A stretch of DNA of 8,939 nt from Treponema sp. (GTDB lineage Bacteria > Spirochaetota > Spirochaetia > Treponematales > Rectinemataceae): assembly GCA_012516755.1 (NCBI GenBank), contig JAAYWE010000063.1, positions 1-8,939 of the forward strand, in the 5' to 3' direction. The position numbers and the translations under genes are program-made. This document shows positions 1 to 6,376 of this stretch, one piece after another. Every line of letters begins with the position of its first letter. Positions within the stretch are counted from its first letter, which is position 1. Under the pieces are notes generated by a model. It saw only the letters and a program-made list of their open reading frames with translations, made no database searches and was not told the DNA's origin.

Positions 1-189
1 AACATTAGGATACCCATTATCGTAGCGCACTTCCCAGGGCTTGGAAGGATTGGCAAAAAACTCCTCTGTCATCATGGGGTTGTTTTTCGTATCTTTTTCT
101 GCTTTTGCCAGGCGGAGCACCGCGTTTTGGCATAGGTGCCCATCAATGATGCCTCGATCGAACAATAAATATTTTCTTGGTTTGTTCAT
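1..189 (-). CDS. N-terminal fragment of a glycoside-hydrolase-like protein (GH32/GH43/sialidase-type propeller), cut by window edge
   Basis: Only the first 63 codons are present; the gene continues past position 1. The start is well placed: its ATG overlaps the upstream ATPase stop codon as ATGA (186-189), and AGGAAGGG at 203-196 lies 6 nt before it. The protein opens with MNKPRKYLLFDRGIIDGH and reaches PWEVRYDNGYPNV at residues 51-63. A short 'LL-D-x-x-I-I-D' start, a 'KPWE' turn and a 'DN-YPNV' strand resemble the first blade of cytoplasmic GH32-like and sialidase-like hydrolases of sugar-utilisation loci. There is no signal peptide, so it would act on imported material. Being last in the transporter operon and translationally coupled suggests it processes the imported compound. 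The family call comes from pattern memory of a short fragment and the catalytic residues are not in view; it could be a non-catalytic propeller protein. Confidence 0.6.
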   Translation of the reverse strand, partial: MNKPRKYLLFDRGIIDGHLCQNAVLRLAKAEKDTKNNPMMTEEFFANPSKPWEVRYDNGYPNV

Positions 190-1271
190 GCTTTGCCCTT
201 CCTGGTTGGCTCGGACTCTCCGCTTGTTTTTCCATATAGATGACAGGCTATAAAATGAGATGGATCGTCCGAAAGAGGAGCGAATTCTGGCTCTATTCTC
301 CTGCATATATCCATTGCATCTCTACATCTCGGATGGAAGGCGCAACCAGAGGGTTTATCGATTGGGCTTGGCACATCTCCCTGCAAGATTATCCTCTTTT
401 TCTTTACATCTATGGAAGGAATTGGAACAGCAGAAAGAAGGGCTTGCGTATAAGGATGCCGCGGCATTTCATAAAGCGAAATGGAATCCGCCATCTCGAC
501 GATTTTCCCAAGATACATGACCATAATCTTGTCGCTCATATACTGGACGACGCTTAAGTCATGCGCGATAAAGACATAGGTCAGCCCAAGCTGTCTCTGT
601 AGGTCTTTCATCAGATTGAGAACTTGAGCTTGAATCGATACATCGAGTGCCGATACAGGTTCATCGCAGATAACCATTTCCGGGCCTATGCACAAAGCCC
701 TCGCTATACATATCCGCTGTCGCTGCCCACCCGAAAATTCATGAGGATAACGATACATATAGTCTGCACTGAGATTTACCATCTCGAGGTTTCTGACTAT
801 TGTCTCTTTGCGCTCTTTGGGATCCTCATGACCATGAACTCGTAATGGTTCATCAAAAGAATCGAATATTTTCTTAGAGGGATTGAGGGCTGAAAAAGGA
901 TCCTGAAAAATCATTTGTACTTTTCTACGGAAGGGCATGAGTTCCTTGGAGCTCAGCTTTGCAAGGTCTCGCTTACCTTCCGGAAAATGGAAAAGAAGCT
1001 CTCCCGAAGTAGGATGCTGCAGCATCATCATTGTCTTACCGAATGTTGTTTTGCCGCAACCCGATTCTCCAACCACTCCAAGCGTCTCTCCCGCATGGAT
1101 TGTTATGGACACATCATCGAGAGCTTTTACCCATCCTACGGTCTTGCGGAAAAAACCAGCCAAAACTGGATAATACTTCTTAAGATTTCTAATCTCGAAG
1201 ATGATTCCTTCTTGTCCGGGATTTCCTTGACTGCAATTCTCAGGCAGTTGCTGATATGATTGCGAATTCAT
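186..1271 (-). CDS. ABC transporter ATP-binding protein, OppF/DppF type
   Basis: A 361-residue cytoplasmic ATPase that powers import through the two permeases encoded upstream, as one half of a D/F heterodimer. Visible motifs are Walker A GESGCGKTT (68-76), Q-loop FQDP (Q123), signature FSGGQ (179-183), Walker B MVICDE (199-204), D-loop SALD (207-210) and H-loop H237. The C-terminal oligopeptide/dipeptide extension starts at RHPYTQALLSAVP (271-283). It has four cysteines, C310, C316, C323 and C343, in the C-x5-C-x6-C-x19-C pattern associated with a [4Fe-4S] cluster in this family. The length is slightly above the usual 320-340 because of a roughly 20-residue N-terminal extension. The ATG overlaps the stop of the preceding ATPase gene (1268-1271, ATGA), with AAGGAG at 1285-1280, 8 nt upstream. 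The subunit assignment is secure; the transported substrate is not shown by the ATPase. Confidence 0.93.
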   Translation of the reverse strand: MNSQSYQQLPENCSQGNPGQEGIIFEIRNLKKYYPVLAGFFRKTVGWVKALDDVSITIHAGETLGVVGESGCGKTTFGKTMMMLQHPTSGELLFHFPEGKRDLAKLSSKELMPFRRKVQMIFQDPFSALNPSKKIFDSFDEPLRVHGHEDPKERKETIVRNLEMVNLSADYMYRYPHEFSGGQRQRICIARALCIGPEMVICDEPVSALDVSIQAQVLNLMKDLQRQLGLTYVFIAHDLSVVQYMSDKIMVMYLGKIVEMADSISLYEMPRHPYTQALLSAVPIPSIDVKKKRIILQGDVPSPIDKPSGCAFHPRCRDAMDICRRIEPEFAPLSDDPSHFIACHLYGKTSGESEPTRKGKA

Positions 1272-2281
1272 TGCTGCAACTCCTTTGAATCCTCGAAAAG
1301 CATACAGCGGACGTGATGATTCTCTTCTATTTCATATACCGGAACATCAAGAACACGACACTTGTCCATCATAAAATCACAGCGGTTAGCGAATTCACAG
1401 CCTTTTGTGCATTCGGAAGGAGAAGGAGTGGAACCTCGTATCGTCTCCAACCTCTCGGCTTTCCCATGGCCCAAAACTGGTACTGACCGAAGGAGAGCCT
1501 TGGTATAAGGGTGACAGGGATTATGGAAAATGCGTTCTACAGGTGCGCGTTCGACTATTCTGCCCATATACATCACGGCCACTTCATCCGCCGTCTCTGC
1601 AACCAAACCCATATTGTGAGTAATCAAAATGACCGCTTTGCCTTGCTCATCCTTTAGGCCTTCCATCAACTCTATGATCTGAGCCTGAATGGTGACGTCT
1701 AAGGCAGTGGTTGGCTCGTCGGCTATTAGGAGATCTGGGTTACATATCATGGCGATTGCTATCATCACACGCTGCTTCATTCCGCCAGAAAATTGATGTG
1801 GATAATCATCTATCCTTCGAGCCGGGTCCGGTATGCCAAGGCTTGCAAACATCTCTACGATACGCTCGCGAGCTTCTTTTTTGCTCATCTTGAAATGTTG
1901 AAGAAGATTCTCAGCCACCTGATCTCCAACTCTGTATACAGGATTTAAAGATGCCATGGGATCCTGAAAAATCATGCCTATCTTTCTACCGCGGATCGCT
2001 CGCATCTCCTTACCAAAAGGCTCTAGGTTATGTAAATCATAATTATTGTCTATATCATGAAATATAGCCTCACCGCCTGTCAGTCTGCCATTCTTTGGAA
2101 GAAGACGCATCACAGAGTGGACCGTAACGCTCTTTCCGCAACCCGATTCCCCAACGATGGCAAGCGTTTCTCCCTGCCGCGCAGAAAATGAGACTCCTCT
2201 AATTATCGATATATCTTCGTTGCCAACGCGGAAGTTTGTCTGCAAGTTTTTGACCTCAAGAATAAGTCTGCCTGGCTGCAT
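1268..2281 (-). CDS. ABC transporter ATP-binding protein, OppD/DppD type
   Basis: A 337-residue ATPase, the partner of the downstream OppF-type subunit. Motifs are Walker A GESGCGKS (44-51), FQDP Q-loop (Q106), signature FSGGMKQR (164-171), Walker B LLIADE (184-189), TTALD D-loop (191-195) and H-loop H222. The C-terminal extension begins at CHPYTKALLRSVP (256-268). It contains C295, C301, C308 and C326 with C-x5-C-x6-C spacing, the putative iron-sulfur site of Opp/Dpp ATPases; an extra cysteine is at 291. FSGGM (rather than FSGGQ), followed by KQRVMIAIA, is characteristic of the D subunit and separates it from F. The ATG at 2281 has AGAAGG about 11 nt upstream, and that Shine-Dalgarno overlaps the TAG stop of the permease gene. 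All catalytic residues are intact, so it should be functional. Confidence 0.93.
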   Translation of the reverse strand: MQPGRLILEVKNLQTNFRVGNEDISIIRGVSFSARQGETLAIVGESGCGKSVTVHSVMRLLPKNGRLTGGEAIFHDIDNNYDLHNLEPFGKEMRAIRGRKIGMIFQDPMASLNPVYRVGDQVAENLLQHFKMSKKEARERIVEMFASLGIPDPARRIDDYPHQFSGGMKQRVMIAIAMICNPDLLIADEPTTALDVTIQAQIIELMEGLKDEQGKAVILITHNMGLVAETADEVAVMYMGRIVERAPVERIFHNPCHPYTKALLRSVPVLGHGKAERLETIRGSTPSPSECTKGCEFANRCDFMMDKCRVLDVPVYEIEENHHVRCMLFEDSKELQQ

Positions 2282-2296
2282 CTTCTAGGATACCTT

Positions 2297-3160
2297 CTAC
2301 AGATTAGGATCGAGCACGTCGCGCAGACCATCGCCTGCGAAATTCACGGCTAATACAAAAATCGAAATCACAAGGCCTGGGAAAAACCACATCCACCAGT
2401 AATTCCGAATTACTTCAATCGACCTCGCTGCATTCATAATATTGCCCCAAGTGGGTACGGTGATCGGAACTCCCAGCCCCAAAAAACTCAATCCCGCCTC
2501 TTGAAGGATATAGTTAGCAATATTGATTGTAGTCGCAACCATTATCGGGCTTATCGTATTAGGCAAAATATGCTTGAACATGATGGATAAATCCGAAATA
2601 CCGAAGGCTTTGCATACTTCCACATAAGTCTCTTCCCGAAGCGAAAGGAACTCATTACGAATCATCCTAAATGGCGTCATCCAACCGGTTATGAAGAAAA
2701 TAAATATAAGATTGTTTACACCCTGCCCCACAAATGCCACAAGGATCAGCACCAATATCATGTTAGGGAAAGTCAAGAATATCTCTGAAAGCCTTACAAG
2801 AAAGGCATCGATCTTGCCCCCGAACCAACCTGCAATACAGCCCAAAATCATACCTACCGCAGAGCCAAGTATAGCGCCTACAACGCCGACATAGATCGAA
2901 ATTCGACCTCCATATAGAACCTGGGCAAACAAGTCTCGGCCCATTTTATCGGTGCCCATCAGATGTTTCCAGCTCGGTGGCTTTGTCATATTTGTAAAAT
3001 CGATCTTAGAAGGACTATAGGGAGTAATGAAGTTTGCGAATATCGATGCCAATATCATCGCTATCGCTACAATGGTACCTATCATCGCAAGCTTATTTCT
3101 AACGAGCTTATTCCAGCTCCTGAGAGCTAGACTTGATTTCGTTATTCTCTGTTGATCCAT
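2297..3160 (-). CDS. ABC transporter permease, OppC/DppC type
   Basis: An inner-membrane permease of 287 residues from the preferred start. A TTG at 3169 would add three residues, but GAAGGGG (ending at 3170) sits 9 nt before the ATG at 3160 and directly against the TTG, so the ATG is chosen. Features in order: cytoplasmic N-terminus; TM1 about 17-40; the OppC_N-type motif LMGTDKMGRDLFAQVLYGGR (about 57-77); a core of five more helices; the EAA loop that docks the ATPases (about 168-198, TYVEVCKAFGISDL then KHILPNTISP); and the EAGLSFLGLG motif (211-220) typical of Opp/DppC proteins. It forms a heterodimeric channel with the OppB-type protein encoded just upstream, whose TAG stop runs into this gene's Shine-Dalgarno. 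No lesions are seen; family assignment is high-confidence, substrate unknown. Confidence 0.93.
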   Translation of the reverse strand: MDQQRITKSSLALRSWNKLVRNKLAMIGTIVAIAMILASIFANFITPYSPSKIDFTNMTKPPSWKHLMGTDKMGRDLFAQVLYGGRISIYVGVVGAILGSAVGMILGCIAGWFGGKIDAFLVRLSEIFLTFPNMILVLILVAFVGQGVNNLIFIFFITGWMTPFRMIRNEFLSLREETYVEVCKAFGISDLSIMFKHILPNTISPIMVATTINIANYILQEAGLSFLGLGVPITVPTWGNIMNAARSIEVIRNYWWMWFFPGLVISIFVLAVNFAGDGLRDVLDPNL

Positions 3161-3175
3161 AATTGGCAACCCCTT

Positions 3176-4132
3176 CTATCGCTCGAATCGTATTCTGGGA
3201 TCGAGAAGCGCCATAAGCAGATCGACTAGAAAACTTGCAAGCAGCATTGCCGCCGCGATCATTAATGTGGTCATCATTATGACTGGATAATCGCTTGCGG
3301 ATACACCTTGGAGAATTATTGCACCAATACCAGGCCATGAGAAAACTGCCTCGATCATAACCGATCCTCCCACTAGAATCGGAAGGCGGAAAGCGAGGAT
3401 AACCAATGTTGGGCCTAAGGCATTTCTGAATGCATGCTTGATATACACCTTCCACTCAGGAATGCCTTTTGAGCGCGCAGTCTTTATGTAGTCCTTGTTC
3501 ATTACATCTAACATCGAATTGCGTGCATATCTGAGAAGAGCAGCTGTCATAGATATTCCAAGAGCTAAAGAGGGCAGAATTATATTAGGCACATGGTCCC
3601 ACCATGTTTTATATCCGAACTCTATCCTACCGCCGATGGGCAGCCAGCCCAGCTTTATAGAGAAAAATTGAATTAGGATTATCCCAAAGAAAAATTGTGG
3701 AATAGAAATGCCAACGATACCTATTATTCGGCCTAAATAATCGATGATTGTATTCTGCTTTATAGCTGAAAGTATTCCAATTCCAATACCCAAAATGGTC
3801 GATATTATGAGTGCAACAAGCGAAATCTCGAAAGTAGCAGGCAATTTCATTGCAATGATTTTGGAAATGGAAGTACCATCGACAATGCTGTAGCCAAAAT
3901 CTCCTTTCAGTATATTGCCAAACCATCTACAATATTGAACATAGATTGGATCATTTAGCCCAAGATGTTCTCGCAATGCTTCTAGATTAGCTGCATTTGC
4001 CGCCATATCGGGAGAAGCTAAGTAGCTTATAGGGTCGATTGGGGAAAACTGAATGCCAACAAAAACTATAATGCTTATGATAATCAGCATCGGAACGATG
4101 GCGAGCAGTTTCCTTATAAAATAGTATAACAT
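3176..4132 (-). CDS. ABC transporter permease, OppB/DppB type
   Basis: An inner-membrane permease of 318 residues from ATG 4132. The N-terminus MLYYFIRKLLAIVPMLII matches the usual OppB opening (short basic start, then TM1 at about 7-28). An upstream TTG at 4147 would add five residues. Neither start has a good Shine-Dalgarno: GGAG abuts the ATG with no spacing, so the start remains uncertain. Motifs include KGDFGYSI (about 76-83) after a periplasmic loop carrying LREHLGLNDPIYVQY; the EAA docking loop (KTARSKGIPEWKVYIKHAF, about 217-235); and SWPGIGAIIL (265-274). The protein ends DPRIRFER, a common OppB/DppB terminus. It pairs with the OppC-type permease. A 123-bp spacer with a hairpin separates it from the binding-protein gene, so lower expression than the binding protein is expected. 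Confidence 0.92.
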   Translation of the reverse strand: MLYYFIRKLLAIVPMLIIISIIVFVGIQFSPIDPISYLASPDMAANAANLEALREHLGLNDPIYVQYCRWFGNILKGDFGYSIVDGTSISKIIAMKLPATFEISLVALIISTILGIGIGILSAIKQNTIIDYLGRIIGIVGISIPQFFFGIILIQFFSIKLGWLPIGGRIEFGYKTWWDHVPNIILPSLALGISMTAALLRYARNSMLDVMNKDYIKTARSKGIPEWKVYIKHAFRNALGPTLVILAFRLPILVGGSVMIEAVFSWPGIGAIILQGVSASDYPVIMMTTLMIAAAMLLASFLVDLLMALLDPRIRFER

Positions 4133-4177
4133 CTCCAAAATACCCAAAAGAAATCAAATTAATAATTCTCTAAAGAA

Positions 4178-4212
4178 CGATGTGTGCAAGAGACAAGCCC
4201 TCACACACATCG
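4178..4212 (-). terminator. Hairpin between binding-protein gene and permease gene (attenuator or mRNA-stabilising stem)
   Basis: CGATGTGTG (4178-4186) and CACACATCG (4204-4212) form a perfect 9-bp stem. Inside it GAG (4190-4192) can pair with CTC (4200-4202). In the direction of transcription it lies 44 nt after the binding-protein stop and is followed by TTCTTTAG, a weak U-rich tail. Known binding-protein operons often carry such a stem here, giving partial termination or protecting the 5' mRNA so that the binding protein is made in excess. The short tail argues for leaky termination or stabilisation rather than full stop. Function is inferred. Confidence 0.5.
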
Positions 4213-4255
4213 CTAGAAGTCAATCACTCAAAAAGGTCGAATATAATTTATTATT

Positions 4256-5842
4256 TTACTTTATCTCCCAATCCTGGAATTTGTAATCCCAATTATACCA
4301 AGGATTGCCGAATATACCGGGTGTCTTGACTTTGGCTGTATTCACATAATAAATATTCTGCAGAATAAAGAGCGGCAATTTATAGAGATATTTCTGTTCG
4401 AGCTTTTGCAAGTCGACCAGTATCTGGTTGCGTTTTACGGGATCAGTGGTCTCGCGAAGCTCGTTGACTTTTGCATCGAAATAACCATCTTTCCCCAAGA
4501 TGTTCACAAAATTCACGTTGTCGCTCGCATATTCACCATACCACTCTTCAAAACCAAAGGCAGATAGACCTTTAAGGGCTATGTCATAGTCTTTTACCTT
4601 ATATAGTTCTGTTGTCGCATCTCCCTGGAATTTTTGGACATCTGTCTTAATTCCTACTTGAGCAAGGTATTGCGCAATGGCTGTCATAAAATTGATCGAT
4701 GTCTGATCTGCATAATAGAAACGCAGCTTAAGAGGCTTGCTGAAATCGAAGTTTGCTTCTTTGAGCAGCTGTTTGGCCTTTTCAGGATCGTAAGAATATA
4801 CCTCACTACTCTTATCATAGGCTGAGTGGCTCGTAGGAACACCGGTATAGATAAGTTTGGCCAATCCAGGATATAAGCCTTCAGCTATTGCCTTTGTGTC
4901 CATAGCATACATAATAGCTTTTCGCACTCTTATATCTGACATCGTCTTGTTGGGCACACCGTTAGCATCCTTGATATTCTGGACAAAATATCTGTAGAAG
5001 GTGATATCCACTGGATATGCAGTAAATCCTTTCATTTTATTGAATTCGGATATCTGATCGGTAGCATTGGTGTTATAGAGGTCTAGCTTGCCAGACTGAG
5101 CCGCCACAATTGGATCGGCCATAGCGGTGAGCACAATTCGTTCGATTTTTGGTTTTGGCCCATCGTATTTCTCATAGGGAACGAATACCGCATAATTGCC
5201 AGGATTGAATTCTTGGAGCTTGTACATACCGTTTCCTATAGGATGAGCCCAAAATGACGCATTTTGGAATTCAAGAGGGTTGACATCCTTTAGAAGATGC
5301 TTGGGCATGATCGCAAACTGACCAAGCACGCTTATAGCATTCCCGACTTTTGCATCGAGCTTCATGGTGATTACATCGCCTTTCGCAGTAAGTCCGGAAA
5401 GGGACGAGGCTTTCCCTGCAATAAAATCAGACGCTCCTACTATATGAGAAAAAACGCCTGTATATATTGCATTGACCTGTGCGGCTTTTAGCGCTGTTTG
5501 AATACTGAATACAACATCATCTGCGGTAACTGGAGTGCCATCGTGCCAACTTGCACCTTTTTTCATTGTGATCGTATAGGTAAGTCCATCCGAAGAAATC
5601 TGGTAGCTAGAAGCGAGATCTGGCGATACCGTGGTGAGCGTAGGATCAGGCAAAAAAAGACTGCGGAACATGAGCACTTTCCATAGATCTCCCCTATTTA
5701 CCCACGGATGATCCAATTTCGTGGTCATTGTTGCGCCAGTCGTAGGAGTAAATAGATATAGCGTATTGTCAGCTGCAAACGCTGTTCCTACAAAGGTCGC
5801 AAACAATATCAGCGCGACAAGAGCGATCCGCGTTTTTTTCAT
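4256..5842 (-). CDS. Periplasmic solute-binding protein of an Opp/Dpp-type ABC transporter (SBP_bac_5 family)
   Basis: A 528-residue extracytoplasmic receptor that captures the substrate and delivers it to the permease pair. Residues 1-23 are a Sec signal peptide (MKKTR, hydrophobic core, AFA before A24). There is no cysteine at the cleavage site, so the mature protein is soluble in the periplasm rather than a lipoprotein. The family signature WHDGTPVTADDVVF is at 99-112; PIGNGMYKLQEF (201-212) and SDIRVRKAIMYAMD (302-315) are further conserved blocks. The length is normal for cluster-C binding proteins. The start is secure: AAGGAGGT at 5855-5848 lies 5 nt before the ATG, the strongest ribosome-binding site in the window. 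It is first in the operon. Members of this family bind peptides, nickel, opines or oligosaccharides; the neighbouring epimerase and hydrolase-like genes favour a sugar, which is inference. Confidence 0.94.
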   Translation of the reverse strand: MKKTRIALVALILFATFVGTAFAADNTLYLFTPTTGATMTTKLDHPWVNRGDLWKVLMFRSLFLPDPTLTTVSPDLASSYQISSDGLTYTITMKKGASWHDGTPVTADDVVFSIQTALKAAQVNAIYTGVFSHIVGASDFIAGKASSLSGLTAKGDVITMKLDAKVGNAISVLGQFAIMPKHLLKDVNPLEFQNASFWAHPIGNGMYKLQEFNPGNYAVFVPYEKYDGPKPKIERIVLTAMADPIVAAQSGKLDLYNTNATDQISEFNKMKGFTAYPVDITFYRYFVQNIKDANGVPNKTMSDIRVRKAIMYAMDTKAIAEGLYPGLAKLIYTGVPTSHSAYDKSSEVYSYDPEKAKQLLKEANFDFSKPLKLRFYYADQTSINFMTAIAQYLAQVGIKTDVQKFQGDATTELYKVKDYDIALKGLSAFGFEEWYGEYASDNVNFVNILGKDGYFDAKVNELRETTDPVKRNQILVDLQKLEQKYLYKLPLFILQNIYYVNTAKVKTPGIFGNPWYNWDYKFQDWEIK

Positions 5843-5902
5843 ATCGAACCTCCTTAAAAATTACTTTCGCCGTGATGATCAAGGCATTTTTAGACCAATT
5901 AT

Positions 5903-5921
5903 TCTAAGTAGCGAACTTAGA
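5903..5921. promoter_or_regulatory. Palindrome near the proposed transporter-operon start site (candidate operator)
   Basis: TCTAAGT-AGCGA-ACTTAGA is a perfect inverted repeat with 7-bp arms and a 5-nt centre. It lies a few bases downstream of the proposed -10 of the minus-strand promoter, so it would cover about +5 to +25 of the transporter mRNA. That position suits a repressor-binding site, or a short 5' stem-loop on the transcript. No regulator is assigned; the downstream GntR/FCD protein is the nearest candidate. Confidence 0.45.
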
Positions 5922-5931
5922 TCTCGAATAA

Positions 5932-5961
5932 TAGAATGTATCCAGATTTTGAAATTGTCAA
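5932..5961 (-). promoter_or_regulatory. Candidate sigma70-type promoter for the transporter operon
   Basis: On the minus strand TTGACA (5961-5956) is a perfect -35 hexamer. The -10 is weak: TACATT after 15 nt, or CATTCT after 17 nt. A better-looking TATTAT (5933-5928) is 22 nt away, too far for this -35. Transcription would begin near 5925, giving a leader of roughly 80 nt. A weak -10 would fit a promoter needing activation or held near a regulator. Confidence 0.4.
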
Positions 5962-6089
5962 GATCGGAATGCATACTTCTTCGACATTTTTTCTTTGATC
6001 AGGCATACAAGATTTCTATCATTATTTATTTTTGGGCCTTTAGCCGAATCACAATTATGCGTTTATGCAATATATTTGAAAATATTATT

Positions 6090-6118
6090 TATCATTATAA
6101 TTTAACGATTTAATGATA
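6090..6118. repeat. AT-rich inverted repeat in the divergent region
   Basis: TATCATTA (6090-6097) and TAATGATA (6111-6118) are exact 8-bp inverted arms. AAT (6099-6101) and ATT (6108-6110) extend the stem inside past one unpaired T. On the plus strand the dyad runs into a six-T tract, so it has the shape of a very AT-rich terminator, yet no plus-strand gene precedes it. An operator or a boundary element is equally possible. Low base complexity raises the chance of coincidence. Confidence 0.3.
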
Positions 6119-6188
6119 TTTTTTGATTTTCGATAGGATCTTTTCGCTATCAATTCAACCTACATTTTAGAGGAATATCCTATTTTCG

Positions 6189-6217
6189 TTGACATCTAAT
6201 AAATTTCAAAGTAGTAT
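6189..6217 (+). promoter_or_regulatory. Candidate sigma70-type promoter for the epimerase-regulator pair
   Basis: TTGACA (6189-6194), a 17-nt spacer, then TAGTAT (6212-6217, 4 of 6 consensus) make a good promoter. Transcription would start near 6224, leaving a leader of about 150 nt before the epimerase ATG at 6377. The spacer contains one of the ATTTCAAA copies (6203-6210), so a protein bound there would block polymerase directly. This is the best promoter in the window by sequence. Confidence 0.55.
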
Positions 6218-6287
6218 ACATGTCATGCGCATAATTCCAATTAAATCCGGACTATTTGAACCCAAAAAAGCGCTCACGCCTTGCTTC

Positions 6288-6300
6288 ACATTTCAAATGT
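6288..6300. promoter_or_regulatory. 13-bp palindrome ACATTTCAAATGT (candidate operator)
   Basis: ACATTT-C-AAATGT has perfect 6-bp arms around a single base. It sits about 65 nt downstream of the proposed epimerase transcription start and 76 nt before the start codon. It shares ATTTCAAA with the promoter spacer at 6203-6210, and ATTTCAA recurs at 6319-6325. A repeated core, one copy in a promoter and one within a palindrome, is the pattern of a regulator with several sites. The regulator is not identified. Confidence 0.35.
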
Positions 6301-6376
6301 CCAAACCCTGTTCAAATTATTTCAATCTGGTAATATTGAATAATTGTCAATGCCCAAATCAAAAGAGGAAACTGCT

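Larger units (their letters stand above)
5843..6376. other. Divergent intergenic control region
   Basis: This 534-bp AT-rich region separates the minus-strand transporter operon from the plus-strand epimerase-regulator pair. It contains one candidate promoter on each strand and perfect or near-perfect palindromes at 5903-5921, 6090-6118 and 6288-6300. Copies of ATTTCAAA lie at 6203-6210 and 6290-6297, with one-base-shorter ATTTCAA at 6319-6325 and inverted ATTTGAA at 6074-6080 and 6254-6260. No conserved gene is visible. Its size and dyad content suit dual control by a dimeric regulator such as the GntR/FCD protein encoded downstream. Confidence 0.7.

Noticed and set aside
915..1259. A plus-strand frame of about 114 codons opposite the OppF-type ATPase
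   Set aside because: It is antisense to Walker A and other conserved motifs and shows no ribosome-binding site or recognisable domain.
3108..3455. A 115-codon minus-strand frame inside the OppB-type gene
   Set aside because: It is an alternative frame of a clearly coding permease; the translated sequence has no membrane-protein or other family pattern.
5721..6113. A 130-codon open frame on the plus strand antisense to the binding-protein start and into the control region
   Set aside because: It overlaps a confident signal peptide on the opposite strand, has no domain-like sequence, and its second half is low-complexity AT-rich translation.
6213..6232. GTATAC (6214-6219) and ATGCGCAT (6225-6232) as an FCD-type operator
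   Set aside because: GTATAC is the core of some GntR operators, but its flanks do not extend the symmetry; both palindromes are too short to support a call.
6344..6376. An earlier epimerase start at TTG 6344 or ATG 6350
   Set aside because: The added 9-11 residues are not family-like and neither start has a spaced Shine-Dalgarno, whereas ATG 6377 has AGAGG at 8 nt.
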